From Thelephora terrestris (Eukaryota > Basidiomycota > Agaricomycetes > Thelephorales > Thelephoraceae), in NCBI GenBank assembly GCA_015956445.1, contig WIUZ02000001.1:2914001-2978000 (forward strand): a DNA stretch of 64,000 nt, written 5' to 3'. The number at the start of each line of letters is the position of its first letter. Position 1 is the first letter of the stretch. The notes under the pieces were generated by a model. The model did no database searches, was not told the DNA's origin, and worked only from the letters and a program-made list of their open reading frames with translations. The position numbers and the translations under genes are program-made. Below, one piece after another: positions 29,533-42,904 of this stretch.

Positions 29533-31355
29533 TTAGCGCGACCAATTCCTCTCCGCTTGACCTTCTCTCATCCAGCCCTTCGTGTCCTGTGTCATTGCGG
29601 CGACCCTGACAAACAAAGTCCCGTCTAGGAGCTCAACACCCTTCAATTGAACCGCATCTTCCTTCGGAGATGACTTGGCCCAATATCCCTGGGGTCGTCC
29701 ACCGAACATCCGACTCCAGTGACCGAGAGCGCGTTGGACTTTACAGACGTGATTGTCTGGGTGTACCAACGCCGACTGGATGATCGCCAACCAGGGGTTA
29801 GGGGTCAAGTTCTTAGGGGTGAGTGTGCCATTCGCGGGCGTCGTTACGTGATCTCCAACGGGCTCTTGGGGAAATGAATCTGTCTTGGAGATGAAGTCTG
29901 GAGTTATCTCGACTGAGGGCCTACCCTGGGCCACCCAGACCGCGATGCAGACCGAGAAGTAGGACCTCAGGAAGATTTGAATGACGTGAGGCGGGAAGTA
30001 GGCGCAGATAGTAGGGAGGAACAGCGATGACGTTAAGAGGTGCATCCTGTGGGTGAAGGTTTAGCTGCACATGCATGATTCTCGTGCAGCATGGACACGT
30101 ACAACACGAAGTCGGCCCTGAAGGGAGAACCGTTGCGCCAACCGCCAACTCCGTAAATCACGGCGGTAGCCCAAGCGAGTTCCTCAATCTTTCTGGCTAC
30201 CTCTTGATCTGGGTTTGTACTCCCAACGACATCCAAGGACCACATTTCTGAATACCTGAAAACGATCGTATCAGCGGCGTGAAGTATAGGTATTCAGCCT
30301 TGTTTACTTTAGAATCGTGTCCGCTTTCGTTTTGACGACCATAGAAAAGGGGTCCTCTGATTCGAGAGCGCCGGTTGAAGCGGCGGCCAAGCTTTCGTCT
30401 TTTATCACGAAAGCCAAAACGTCAAACACTGAAACCTCCGAGTCCCAAGACTGCGGGGCAGCCGAAGCGAACGTCTTGGGGGTTGTGTTGCGGAGCAAGG
30501 TAGATGCTCCATTCACGACGGCGGAGATACCATTAGATTGATGTCTCTCGTCAAAATAAGATTTCGGGACGAGGGCGGACACAGTTGGTCGGTGGACTGC
30601 AGACTGAGCAAGAGCTGAAAAAATGGTCACTCTGCATTCAATCGAGTTGAATCCAGAAAGGTACCTTCCGCAACAATACCGAGAAGACCGAATTCTAGGC
30701 CGTAGCCAGTGTGGATGAGCGGGTGCATAAAGCCGGACATGAATCGAGCGAACATCTCCAACTGGCGGGATCCATTCGCTTCTTCTTGGTCATTGAAGTT
30801 GACGTCCTTGGAATAGAGATAGTCCTCCAAGATCTTATCAACTCCTTCACTGACCAACCGGGCCGAGAAGAACTCGAGGTACGCCTGGTAGTATTTCCCA
30901 TCGCCGAGGTGGTCAGCAAAATTAATATCTGAGATCGGCGCCGGAGATTTTCCGAGGGGGCGCTGGGTACTCCCGTCATTCTTATACCCCTCGCTGAGGA
31001 GTTGTCCGTTTGCCCCCAGAGCGTAGATCGCAAGAATGTGGTGAACGGCGTGGCTGTAGATTGGTCCATTATGTCAGAAACTCTTGCCCCCTAATCAGGA
31101 CGAGGCGACGAGCGCCGCTCACTTGTGAAAGCGTTTATCGTTTTGGAAGATATGGTTGTTCTGATAGTTGTGCTTCAAAGCTTCGAGCAAGGCTTGCTCA
31201 GCCTCAGGGCTGCTCCCCGGAAGCGCATGGGGGCTCAAAGCCGAGGGTGGAAACCTCGTCGGTACAGGGAAAAGAGCCTCAACGAATTCCATGGAAGGAG
31301 GTTTGACGGTGGTGGGCTTATACCGGGAGAGCAAATTGCGGACGGTTGTAGCCAT
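29533..31355 (-). CDS. Questin oxidase-family (AflY-like, DUF4243) protein
   Basis: The start MATTVRNLLSRYKPTTVKPP leads to PGSSPEAEQALLEALKHNYQ, then RFHN|HAVHHILAIYALGANGQLL joined over an intron. The His-rich HNHxxHH block and the following LYSKDVNFNDQEEANGSRQL, GFMHPLIHTGYGLEFG and IEELAWATAVIYGVGGW segments match the questin oxidase-like family (PF14027). Its members include AflY of aflatoxin synthesis and GedK-type questin oxidases, which perform Baeyer-Villiger-like ring opening. The C-terminal region reads MHLLTSSLFLPTICAYF and later HVCKVQRALGHWSRMFG. Five or so introns are needed. No polyketide synthase, P450 or transporter lies nearby, so there is no sign of a biosynthetic cluster and the substrate is unknown. 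No membrane anchor is certain. Confidence 0.82.
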
Positions 31356-32212
31356 TGCGTGTCGTTATAAGCTCTCGAGAGTCGGAGGTTGCTGAGTAAG
31401 AGTAAAAAGTGATGTGATCGTGACCACAATAGCTCTTGAGTGCAGTGGGTCTGGTCAGCCGCTATCTCCACAGCTGGTCATGATATCAGTGGTGACGTGC
31501 ATCGCTGTAGCTTGTATTCTGAGAAATGTGTGTTGCCGGAAACGAAACCAGTGCCCGCTACAAAGGGACTGCAGACAGGTACCCCAATCGTCCAGTCTTC
31601 GCTTCCGGGTTCCCAGAGGCTCGCTGGACGTTGCTGGGGTTGATTTTTGTCAGTCAAAGTATCAACGATCCAAATTTTGAGCATTTAAATCAGGGGATTC
31701 GAGTTCAATTGATTTATGGAGGGCTTCAATGGGATATCGCACATGCGGCACAGGGCCGGCCACGAGGTACCTGATATCAACCACTACTAGTGGATGCTGG
31801 GAGACACTTGGTGGTTTTATCCCATCCCATTCCGATGGTATCCCTCTTCACGATCCGCGCGCGATGGAGAGTGAACGAAGAATTTTGGGCGAAATCGATA
31901 GTGCCGTCCGATGATAAAAATGGGAGTCAAACCGCCCGTGAAAGTATGGAACTTTGAGCCATAAATGTGTAATCTGGTGACCACCGCGCGACCCTGAAGA
32001 CTGGATTGACGAGAGAGAGGCAATTAGAGAGAGAAGACGCTCAGAAGAGGTACAGTAGGTGGTCGTCGCTGGTCGTCGCTGTTGGGGGAAAACCGCGCGT
32101 CACTCACGTGGCCCGCGTTTTGCGGTCTCTCCACCACAAGTCACAGACCATCCGACCCTGTTCGACTTTCCACCACTTTGGAAGTCGATTCAAGCCTCCC
32201 CATCGACGCAGA
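31356..32212. promoter_or_regulatory. Divergent spacer between the questin-oxidase-like and WD40 genes
   Basis: About 860 bases between two divergent starts. Short random open frames occur on both strands but none is convincing. A perfect tandem tgGTCGTCGCT duplication lies near 32,060-32,080. It probably holds both promoters. Confidence 0.45.
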
Positions 32213-35200
32213 ATGGACCCGGACCGCACTTACGATGATTCTGACCTATCCCCAGAACCCACAGTGGCCTCTGTCCTCGGTTTATCTGGTCCACTTCGCT
32301 TTCGTCTTCACGGTTCCACCCAGAAAGCTCACCTGCTCTTGAAGCCATCCGAGGAGAAACGACCTCTTGACGGAGTCTCAGCCACACATGGCGTTGCGTA
32401 CTACAGTTTGTTTGCGCAGAAGAGAATAGAAGTGAAGCCGGGGAAGGAGATCTTGCTGGCCCTAGAGGGTAAATTTGGTGACCGCCCCATACTCATCTGC
32501 GGCGATATACCCTCGTCAAGTCACGAACCAATGAAGCCTTCTCCACCTACAAAGACGATAGAAGCGGTAGCCACGAAGGTAGAACCCACCAAACTCAGTC
32601 GGACCGTGTCGCCGATGCCAGTGCGAGAGGCCACCCCAAACCTTCCACCCAAGTTACGCAAGGCATGGATGAAGTCACTACAGAACAGACAGCCTGTTGA
32701 ACGTGCGTTTTCGTTTATTTGGATCGCCTCTATGTTGCTGAATGATGCCGCCAGCTCCCAAACCTGAGACACGGGAGATGGCTGTCCAGACTGAACTGGA
32801 GTACACCTCCAAGGGCGTTGACCCCCTTACACCTCAATATACATCCATCGCAATTGGTTCTCCAATCTTGAAATACTCTCACATCGACGTCGGGACAACA
32901 CCTATATCCGAACCTATGTCGCTTGCTTCATCCTCCCAAGAACCTGCCACCACTCAACCGGCTTTAATATCAGAACACCCCCGGCTGCCCTCACTCCCTC
33001 CCACAGAGTTGGTCGCTGTGACAGAACCTAGCATGGCCGAGGTAATATTTCCTCACGTTTTCTACGCCGTTTGCTAACGACATTTCCTAGCCTCGGCAAC
33101 GGAGTCTCTCACCCATGGAAATGAGTTCCACGCCATCTAGCCCGGTACAGCCGCCTAACAACCAGCCCCAATTCCCCAAGTCACCACTTTCACACGATTT
33201 ACACTCTGAGATAAAGCAGGTGGATCCACCGCTTAGTCCTTCGCCCCGCGCGAGTCACGCCACCGAAAGCCCTCATCCGACGTGGGGAGTATCTGCGCTG
33301 GGCCCGGACAATTCATCCTGGGACAATGCTCGCAGATCTCGAGCTACATCCCCTGTGTCGTCTACAGCCTCGTCGCGGGGGAACACCTCTCCCAGCCAAA
33401 TACCAGGGCTCACTGAGTCGATTCTGCCGCCACCGGTCAGTATCTCTGAGGCAACTCTGGTCGGTGAGCCAGAACCGACGAAGAACGAGGCTGCCACTCC
33501 GGTTCTACCTCAATCGCCGGTGTCTTCTCGGGACGAGCAGCCGACGTCCACACCATTACGGGACGCCAAACAGGAGGAACAAATACAACGTATCCCATCC
33601 CGGGGGGCTTCCTCTGAACATTCCCGTTCTTCCAGCGTAAAACTGCACGAACCACTTTCCTGGAATCGTCCCGAGTCCTCAAACCGGCCATATCGGGAAC
33701 CCTTCCCCGCACGCGGCAAACACCAGGAGAGAACTCAGCGTCCAGTTACGGCGCCCAACAATGCACAGTACAGGGGCATGTTCGAGGAGGGTGGCTCTCG
33801 AAACTACGGGTGGAACAATACCTCGATCTCTGCTACGGATTCATGGGGCGGACCTGCGTCGTATGATGCACCTCCGGAGTTCGAGGGCTACCGGACTCGT
33901 GGTCGACCGAACGGACGAGGGTTATCTGACCAAGGCGAAAAGTCGAAAGCAACTTCACGCCCAGAACTCAGGTCAATTGTCGCTCTGTCCGCTAGTCCTC
34001 TTGACAACCCACTCGGTATACGTCCTGCAAGCCCACCACGGAAGATTAGGATCCCACCTCGTTCAGCATTACAACAGCGTGGAAAGGAGGAGGCCAAGAA
34101 GGGGGTTGTCATTGGGGCAGATTGGCCGAAAAACAAGCCTAACGGAGCAGGGCCACTCCCACCTAGGTATTCCCCCGACCCGCCATTGATGAATCACCCT
34201 TCTCAACGCAGACGTAAGTGGATATGTGGCTGTGCCCCGAGTCGGAGACTCACGGCCTCGGTTGCAGCCTCCGGCATGTTGAACGGAAAGCCACCTCCGA
34301 ATTTCGTTCACGGCCATACGATCAAAGCAACTATCCAGGACGCGGCGAACGGTTTGTTGGTAACTAGGGAGTTTTCCGCAGTGACTGACAGTTACAATAG
34401 GACCAACCACCCCGCCACGTGGAGTGAAGCGGAGGCTGTCGTCTGGCCAAGAAACGCCACGGATTGAGAGTTGGACACCGGTTCACGCGGCCGCAGTACC
34501 CGGCTCCAATGTTAGAATGGGTATGATATCGTTTAGCCCCAGTGGAAGATATTTCGCTGTCTCATGTGAGAACCTAATATGATTGACCATGAGTCGGACC
34601 TGACACTGACCTCTTGTCTCTAGGTAATGACCGAAGCGTGCGGATATGGGATACCCACACGTACGCTGAGCTGGCGAAATTGGCTCACGTCCAAAACGTG
34701 ATATCTGTAGCCTGGATGGAGAACGATTCCGGGGTCGTATCACTCGGGGAGCTTGGAGAGATCAACCGGTGGACCAAACTGGTACGTACAGCTTTTCTGG
34801 AGCCACGGGTTGGGAAACTGAACGGAAAAATTTCAAAGCCGACTCGTGAATGGGCCTGGGCAAGGATGTTAGATGCAAGCGGTGAATTCAAGCCAGGCGA
34901 CAGGCCAACGTGCTTTGCATATATGAAAGATCGCATTGCGGTAGCGTATCCCCAAATGGGTGTGAAGGTGTGGCTGTGGGTCAATGGTAAGTTTCCAGAG
35001 TGTGACGTTCCTGTCTATCAATTCAATCCATCGGCAGGAATGTGGCAGCAGCAGCGGTCCATTCTAAGACACCACGTTACAAATATCAGGTTCGTTGAGG
35101 GAGGCAAAGCCATATTTGGAGGTACCTCCGATAGTGTGCTGTAAGCTTTTTGTTCGTCTCGAGAAACCGGCGAGAGTTTGACCTTGTATCCAGGTGGTAT

Positions 35201-35860
35201 TGCCAGGTTCCTAGTGGCACATTGCGCGCGTGCCTTCACTTCTCTGGTGGCATGTGAGCAGCACAGCACACCTTTAAGGTTATGAGAACTGAATAGGGAA
35301 ATTTTCAGCGATCACATCGACGTTTCTCCGTCGGAGACTGAGTTGTTGGTGTCCTTGACGGACAACACTGCTTCTATCGTCAGCATAAATGGAGCTTCGA
35401 CTGAGATCGGAGCCAAGTTAAACCTGAACGCGATCAACGCCGGAGTTCCCGGGGTCCACGGGGGGATATATCTCAACCAGGGCAACAGCGTTCTGTATGG
35501 TGACACTCGAGAGCGTATGTTCAAGTGGGGGCTGAATGGGATGGTGGTAGCGGAACTAATGAAAGGTAGGTTTTCGAAAGATTGGGTTTAACCACCGTCG
35601 GTGCTGATCGAGCGATACAGCGATAGGCGTACAGGATCAATACAGAATAGAGGCGGTTGCCGTAGGTGTTTCTGTTCGTCTAAGCGCGTCACTCGGGGCT
35701 GACCTCGTCCGTACAGAATTACAACTTCCCGGAGGGCCATCCCTGTGCCGGGTGCATTGTTATGGGCACTGCGAGCGGGGACTTGCTGTGGTGGCGATAC
35801 CATTCGAATGGGGAATTCGAGAGGTCGACGGCTTGGTATAAGCGTTCCCGATACGATTGA
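32213..35860 (+). CDS. WD40-repeat protein with long disordered N-terminus
   Basis: The start MDPDRTYDDSDLSPEPTVAS lies in a globular-looking N-terminal segment (GPLRFRLHGSTQKAHLLLKP, GVAYYSLFAQKRIEVKPGKE). About 500 residues rich in Ser, Pro and Glu follow (SRDEQPTSTPLRDAKQ, WNRPESSNRPYREPFPARG). The C-terminal part is a WD40 propeller: MISFSPSGRYFAVSC|NDRSVRIWDTHTY, VISVAWMENDSGVVSLGELG, IDVSPSETELLVSLTDNTAS, LYGDTRERMFKWGL and MGTASGDLLWWRYHS, ending YKRSRYD. Introns restore the propeller, for example at SC|ND (near 34,568-34,623). The partner and process are unknown. The architecture suggests a scaffold. The first domain is unassigned. Confidence 0.72.
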
Positions 35861-36470
35861 GATGTGTGTATATAGTCTGTTACCTTCGTGCTTGTATATT
35901 GGAGTAGATCAGATAATTGTATGTCGCTGTTTGTGCAGCGACCGCGACCGCGACCGGCCGGCCGGAGTTGATGGAGGGAACGGCCGTTTCATCTCCCCCA
36001 GGCGTTGTGTATCTTGTCACTGGTTGTTCGTTTTCGCTCGCTTGCCGCCGTCGTCCAGTTTGTTACACTCCCGTTGTCCTCTCCCAGTCCATCACGTTCT
36101 GAGTACGTCTCACCGTCGAAAGTCGCCTCCGTTCGAGCACCTTTCTTCGGATTCTTATCGAACCGTTTGGTCATCCTAGGGTCGACTGCCCATATAGAGG
36201 TCAAGAACCGTCAGAGTCGAGCCATTTGCACTTAGAGACAGGGCTCGTTCACCGTTGCAAACTAGCATATTATATTCCAGTTCGTAAACCAGTGAGTCGC
36301 ACAAACGGTCCTGCTCGTCACCCCAGTTGGTTGAGGTTGCCGAGCATCTCGGCAAGCGGTGACCGTCTCTTGGAACGCGACGCTCATCTCTCTCCCTCTC
36401 TCTCTCAGATTCTTGAAACCCAGCGGACCCCAAACTCTGAAATCCCAAGCCCCCACAGTTCTAAAGCTCA
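35861..36470 (+). promoter_or_regulatory. Promoter and 5' UTR region of CDC42
   Basis: About 610 bases upstream of the CDC42 start, with a CpG-rich (cgaccgcgaccg) block near 35,940 and long C/T tracts. A strong pyrimidine tract ending CTCAG at 36,408 with a GTGAGT at 36,292 suggests a 5' UTR intron. Confidence 0.5.
36292..36408 (+). other. Candidate 5' UTR intron of CDC42
   Basis: A consensus donor (A|GTGAGT) at 36,292 and a CT-rich tract ending in CAG at 36,408 define a 117-nt segment, longer than most introns here. It lies 62 nt before the start codon. This is inference without transcript data. Confidence 0.45.
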
Positions 36471-37297
<827 letters not shown>

Positions 37298-38060
37298 TGA
37301 ATGGGAGAAGGGGGGGACACACGTCACCTCCATATTTTTCCTTGTCTTTCTTCCCAAGTCTTTCTTCTCGACCACGTTACGCCATGCCCACCCGTATATC
37401 CTCACCACGCCCGGCGATTGGATACCTCGCGAGAGAGCTTATCCTACCTCACGTCCGTTTACGATTTGACACGCGCGGATCCAGTTGGCAATTTTTTTTC
37501 CCTCTCCGTCTTTTTTCTCTTCTTCAGATTCTCAATGTCCTGTAGTTCGCTGTTTTCTTTGTCTGTGTTGGGATGAAACGTGGTTGGGTATGCGGTGAAT
37601 CTAATATCCTTTCATGAATGGGTTGGGTGAAGAGACGGATTGAATTGAATGGAGTCGGAAGAACTCCTAGTAGACCGGCGAGCGCGGGCACGCAGTAGGC
37701 TTTATCTAAGGCGCCCGGAGGATGGCTTTGGCCGGTGTTTACGGTTCCGAGAGATTGACATGGCGGTGAAATTTTCAATACGAGAGATTGGCAATGCATG
37801 TATCATGACTCAGTTCACGCAGTAGGGAGCATAAAGGTAATTGTCCGAACGTAGAGCAAGAAAAGAAGTTGAAAAGTCCGGGGGGAGGGGGTCAAAAGGG
37901 CGGCGGATACAAAAGTGTGTTAGAACAAGGGATCATCAGCGTAGTAAGTCCGTAAAGAGCACGTCATCGGGAGTCACATAGTAGTCTATCGTAGTACCAA
38001 AAGGGTGGCCATCGGGTGGTCTAGGCTGTCCCCTAAGGTGATTGTTTGGGATGGACTAAT
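37298..38060. other. Convergent intergenic region after CDC42
   Basis: About 760 bases hold the CDC42 3' UTR (T/C-rich near 37,330-37,560) and the 3' UTR of the small secreted peptide gene on the other strand. I see no convincing gene here. A purine-rich block lies near 37,880-37,900. Confidence 0.5.
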
Positions 38061-38377
38061 TTAGGGCTTGCGGCTAGAGGGGAAAATAAAATCGAACGAA
38101 GTCCTGGAGAGAGTGAGAGAGAACGCTTACCTGGGCTTGGTCCTCTTGGCGTTGTTGACGGGGGTAGCACTGGATGAGAAACGCGGCTCAGTATGAGGGG
38201 GCTGAAGGGAGGGAACTCTGGTGCTTACCGTCGAGCAACGATGCCATCGCGCCTGGCTTGGAGTTCCTGGAGCCTCTTGGCAGGTCCAGCATCGCCGTCA
38301 GCCACGGGAGCGGCGGCGGCCATGAGGAACATGCAAGACAACAAGGTCAAGACAAAGACGATCCACTTGGAGTACAT
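38061..38377 (-). CDS. Small secreted peptide precursor with dibasic sites
   Basis: Spliced from three exons (38229-38377, 38131-38169, 38061-38073), with GT-AG introns of 59 and 57 nt, into 66 residues. The N-terminus MYSKWIVFVLTLLSCMFLMA with AAAAPVA is a clear signal peptide (cleavage likely after the Ala run, near residue 23). The mature part is short and basic: GPAKRLQELQARRDGIVARR then ATPVNNAKRTKPSRKP. Dibasic pairs KR, RR, RR and KR occur at about residues 34, 42, 49 and 58, and could be Kex2 cleavage sites. It has a single Cys, inside the signal peptide, so it is not a cysteine-knot effector. I do not recognise a family. A TATA box upstream and consensus splice sites (GTAAGC) support a real, possibly highly expressed gene. 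Confidence 0.75.
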
Positions 38378-38970
38378 GGTAAATGTAGGGGGGTTGAAGT
38401 GGTGTCGAAGTGAAGACGTTGAAGGTAGAGGAGGAAGAGGAGCCTGGGGAGTTCTGAGCTATCTGAGGGGGCCCCTTATATATGAGGCCATTACATCATT
38501 TCACAGCGTGGCGGGGACCCTTTTTTCGGTGGCGCAGTTCTAGGGTTTCCATAGTTAGTGCACTTTCCTTGGCGCGCCCAAACCTGTGGTCCTTGATGTT
38601 GTGTGTCAGAATTCAAACAAAAGTGTGAAGATAAGCTGGACGCCGAGTCCGCGTTCCGGTGTCGGCGGTTCCAGCTGCGGTGGCTCTGGTCGATCCCCTA
38701 TACACTCGCTCTGGAAGAAACGCTCTCTGGTAGAACGGCGCAGTGCGAGAGTGGGGGGGTTAACGCGTGGATTGAGCGAGACGCCAGAGTGTTATCTCCG
38801 GTCTGGAATGCACATGTCGTGTCATATCTGACGTTACGCTCGAGCGCTGGGTTGTGCCTTTTTCGGACGCTCCCGTTAGTTTACTCAGCGATCGCAGTGG
38901 AATTGCCGAGCACTCCATCCTTGGCGGTGGTTGCGCCACTCCTACCTACCTCTGACGATAACGACCAACG
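38378..38970. promoter_or_regulatory. Divergent promoter region of peptide and spartin-like genes
   Basis: About 590 bases between divergent starts. A TATA box for the minus-strand gene lies at 38,475-38,482. The remainder has scattered open frames without family similarity. Confidence 0.5.
38475..38482 (-). promoter_or_regulatory. TATA box of the secreted-peptide gene
   Basis: TATATAAG on the minus strand, about 100 nt upstream of the peptide start codon. It fits a core promoter of a strongly expressed or inducible gene. Confidence 0.6.
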
Positions 38971-40579
38971 ATGCAAGTCGGCGACGCTTTTCTGCTCCTG
39001 TCGCTACCGAGAGCGACGTTGGAGAGTGGAAACGAGGCCCCTGTGACAGACTCGGTATACCTCGAGTGTGTCACAATCTCAGCCGCACATTCGCCGTTTG
39101 CAGATCGCGAGGTGTATCTCGTTATCAAACTGGGTTATTTTGAGATACCTGTAGACCCGGTTCGAACTGTGACGGCCTCCACCGGACACCACTCCCATCT
39201 CTATACCTTCTCGGCCACCGATTCTGATCCCGAGTTTTCTATTTCCATTCCATTTCCCTCCAATTCTCTCGCTTCCCAGGACCTCCAGTCTTTCAATCAC
39301 ATCCTCACCCAATACGTCACAACCTTCGCCGAGCAAAGGGACGGCCAACATATCCCACGAAACCTCGATCAAAAATTAGACCCCCTTCCACCGCCGGCCG
39401 GTTCTGCGAACGACCAGGAATACGAGGACCTCCGCGGCCACCTCATTCTAGTAAATGAATCCGACGGTACCGTCCTCGGCGAGCTCGACCACGACTTCAA
39501 GATCAACGAGGACCCAGCTGTCGCCCGCGGTCTCCCGGACGATGCGCCCGTCGTGCTCGAGCTCCCTCCAGACTATGACGCGGCCACCGCCGTTCCCGGA
39601 GCCGAGTTCCTGCCGTTGACCGTTCGTGAGGCGTTTGTGCACGCAGTGCCTCCAGAAGAACGAGACGTGTTCACCCAAACCGCAACCCTGATTAGGTAAC
39701 CGAGCCCCTTTTCATCTGTCAGATTTCGATTCTAGACTTACCTGATACACTCAGCCATGCGATATCTGCGACGACGACCCTTTTGGTGTCTGGAATGAGC
39801 GGCGCATCCAAGTTCTATGTCACCCGCTCAAAGCCCCATACCCCCTCTTCCTCCCCTGGTCCTCCCACTTCCCGTAGCGGTATTGTGATCAGTCACCCGA
39901 GGACGCGCTCTGCTCTGACACAAGCTCACAACGTTAGTGGTAAAGCTGTCAAAGTCAGTGCTAAGACCATCGAGGTCGTCGATGGCTTGATCAGGAAAGC
40001 CGCTGGTAGAAATCAGAAACAGAAATACCCAATCCTCCCACCAAGGTCTGGAGGAAAATCGGATTTTACCCCTCCCCCGGCTTACTCCGAATCTGGCCCC
40101 CCACTCCCTCCCCGACCTATACTGAGGAAGAGAGACAAAGTGATTCTCTCGGCTGATGTCGTGATTTCTACGATCGAAGAGAGTATCCTCCGCATCCTTG
40201 ACACCAGCAGCGAGGAGATCACTCGGGTTGTCACACACACGTACGCCCAGAGTCCGCTGATCTTCGTGTGCAACTGACTACATGCTCTCACAGGCGTGGC
40301 GAAGAGAGCGGTCACAACGCAGCTCTTGCTACCGGCACAGCACGTAACGTCGCCCTCGTGTATGTCGATGCTAGGGGTATTGGCAGGAAGGCGATCATTC
40401 GGAGGTTCGGCAGGGAGTATGTGAAAGGCAAACTGAGCAGTGGTAACTCCAACAGGCCTAGGCTGAACCAGATTGTCGCCGACCACGCTAGTCAATATGG
40501 CTCATCCTCAAACGTTCCCACCACCCGCACTACCTCAAGGCCCACACCCCCACCTCGTCACCCTCACGAGAAGAAATAG
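38971..40579 (+). CDS. Spartin-like senescence-domain protein
   Basis: The start MQVGDAFLLLSLPRATLESG leads to an N-terminal region ending PPPAGSANDQEYEDLRG. A plant-senescence/spartin domain (PF06911) follows: LILVNESDGTVLGELDHDF, VLELPPDYDAATAVPG, ATLIR|HAISATTTLLVSGMSG (joined over an intron), SGKAVKVSAKTIEVVDGLIRK, and ARNVALVYVDARGIGRKAII near the end. Human spartin acts at lipid droplets and endosomes and binds WW-domain HECT ligases through a PPAY motif. The same motif is seen here (PPPAYSESGPPLPPRP), which supports a related role (inference). The C-terminal tail is Ser/Thr/Pro-rich. Two introns are needed, at about 39,697-39,755 and 40,240-40,292. No TM segment is certain. Confidence 0.85.
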
Positions 40580-41233
40580 ACAAGGTCCGGTGTGACCACT
40601 TCAAGAATGAATGTCGTGATGACAGAGTTTCTCGTCTTCAGCTCTTACGAATAATGTGTCTCGAAGTTCCCTTGTTGTGATGTCGATGAATACCAGTACG
40701 GCTCCACGGTGTACACCCAATCCAGACCAATTTCCATACCCTTTCGAACGAACTGTCAGGACCCCGGCCATCGCGTCAGTGCGCTGTTCTTTTTTTCTCT
40801 CTTGACCCTGTCTGGATTTTAGAAAATACTGCTCAGTGGGGTTCCGCCTTGATCCCCCCCTCCATGAATGGATCGCTCCAGTCCAGCGCGCCGTCTCCCT
40901 GCCCTCTGCCCCGGCTATAATCACAAAAGTCCGCGCCTAGATGGCGAGCCCCTTTTACGGCTACCCCCAACGCGAGCGCATCATCTTGGAACGTTTTTCA
41001 CACACAGGAATCGTTCGCTAGCGCTTCGGCTGGCAGGCATCTGGACGTTCGTACCCAAAGTGGTCTCAGAAACGACCCAAGGCCTGTGCGAATATAACCT
41101 CAGCGTTTTGAGGGGGAAATTTTTGGGAACCCCGACCGCCCTCGCCTGGGCGCTGATGGCGTTTCTGAACCCCCTCCTCTGCGGTTCCAGAACAGACCGC
41201 CCAGCGAAGGTCTGGCGGGCGCTTTCTCCTCGA

Positions 41234-41249
41234 CCCCCCCCCCCCCCCC
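41234..41249 (+). repeat. Homopolymer run of 16 C
   Basis: A perfect poly-C run inside the repeat block, flanked by TCGA on both sides. It is a likely site of length variation or sequencing error. Confidence 0.9.
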
Positions 41250-42065
41250 TCGACTCTCCAGACAACTGAGTCGCCCCCCCCGTTCAATACGCCATCTGCT
41301 TGAGATTAGTTTTTGCTCTGCCCCGGTTTCAAAGACCGTATGTTTGTGAAATCCGCCTGCATGTTGTCCACACTTTGCCGGCACCGCTTGGAGCGGGAAC
41401 CAACTTTTTTTTTTGATCACCCTTGTGCGTGGATAAACACAGAGTCTCCGGTCATAGGATCTCAATGCGTGAATAGCGCCCGGGTTATATCACACTGAAT
41501 AATGTCAGGACTTGACGGTTGGTGTGGTCGAGAGAGAAACGCACACGCCGGACGCTTAAGTACAAGCCACGAACAAAATCTTGGTTCAGATCACCTATCA
41601 GTGCTACAACGGCTCACGCGAAGAAGATGCTCGGGTACACGGTATCTGGCGAGGCTTTCTCCTCGAGCCGCCTCGAGTCTTCATACACCTGGATCGCCCC
41701 CCGTTCAACGCGCCATCTCCCTGAGACCATTTCTTGCTCTGCCCTGGTTGCAAGGATCGTATATATCTAAAACCACCAGAACGTGGGGGCCACGTGAACA
41801 ACGCCCGGGTTGTATCGTACCACAAGGTCAGGACTCAACCTGGTATGGTCGAGGGAGCAATCCGTACGTCGGACGCTTAACTACAAGCCACGAACAAAAT
41901 CATCTTGCTTTAGATCAGCTATTGCTACAACAGTTCACGGGGAGAAAATACTCGGGTACACGGCATCTTGCCGTCAATACACCTTAAAGGTGACGGCTGG
42001 CTGTGCGATGCGAGGGCCAGTGCTGGTGCTAATTCAATGTGATAAAAGGGCCGGATGATTGGCGA

Positions 42066-42201
42066 GGTTACCTCTTGGAACGGACCTCGTGTAACCTGCT
42101 GGTGTGTTCTTCCAAGCCTGACGGAGACGCTTCATGGTACGATCTCTGATTACCTGGTCCGGAACAGCTGGCGAAGGAAATAGGGAACGCTTAGGGGTGC
42201 G
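42066..42201 (-). pseudogene. Decayed copy of the F-box gene 3' coding end
   Basis: This segment aligns with 43,505-43,645, the last ~45 codons of the adjacent F-box/LRR gene (both on the minus strand). Shared stretches include the reverse complement of GGAACAGCTG-TGAAGGAA and TGTTCTT...CC. Small length differences break the frame, so it is not translatable as the same protein end. Confidence 0.65.
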
Positions 42202-42904
42202 TCAGGGGTACGGTCTCTTACCCGTAAGCTTACACCCGATACAGGTGAATGTCCATACTCTTCCAAGGAACCACCACGGCCCCGGCCGTTGACTCAGCTC
42301 TCGGCCCTCATCCGAACTCCAAAATAGACTGCTCAGTGGGTCTCTTGCGGGGCCTCGATCCCCCCCTCCCAGACCTATGGGTCAATCCAATTCAGTGCAC
42401 CGCCTCCCTGATCCTCGACCATAATTGCAAAGAACGTGCTTGGGCGGTAAACTCGCGTTACGGCCAAGCAGATCACCGTCTACCTCGGACGCGGACGGGT
42501 CATCCGGGTCTGTCTTCGCGCAGGAAAGAACTGCTTGTTCTGGTGTCACTGCGGGAAGTATCTGGATTTCGGCGCCCAAGTCTTAACGAACTTATCCTTA
42601 GACCTTTGAGTGAGCTGTCGGAACCCTGACCACCACTTCTGGACGGTCAGACTTTGGGTTTCGCACTTGCGAAGCGGCTTAGTCAGAGGGCTTAATACAC
42701 GCTCTCCTAAACCGCCGACGAAGATCTAACCAACTACCCAGTTTTGGGTGTATGTTTGGAAGTCTATTCGGTTTCTACCTGTCAACGTGCTGTGTGCACT
42801 TGACCCCGGAGAAGTAGCCAGGTGTGAGGGGGGTCAGCCTCAGAACATGGGGGTGCCACAGGGCCGACTGTCTGCCTGCCATAGAGTCTGGGTTCCAGAA
42901 CACA

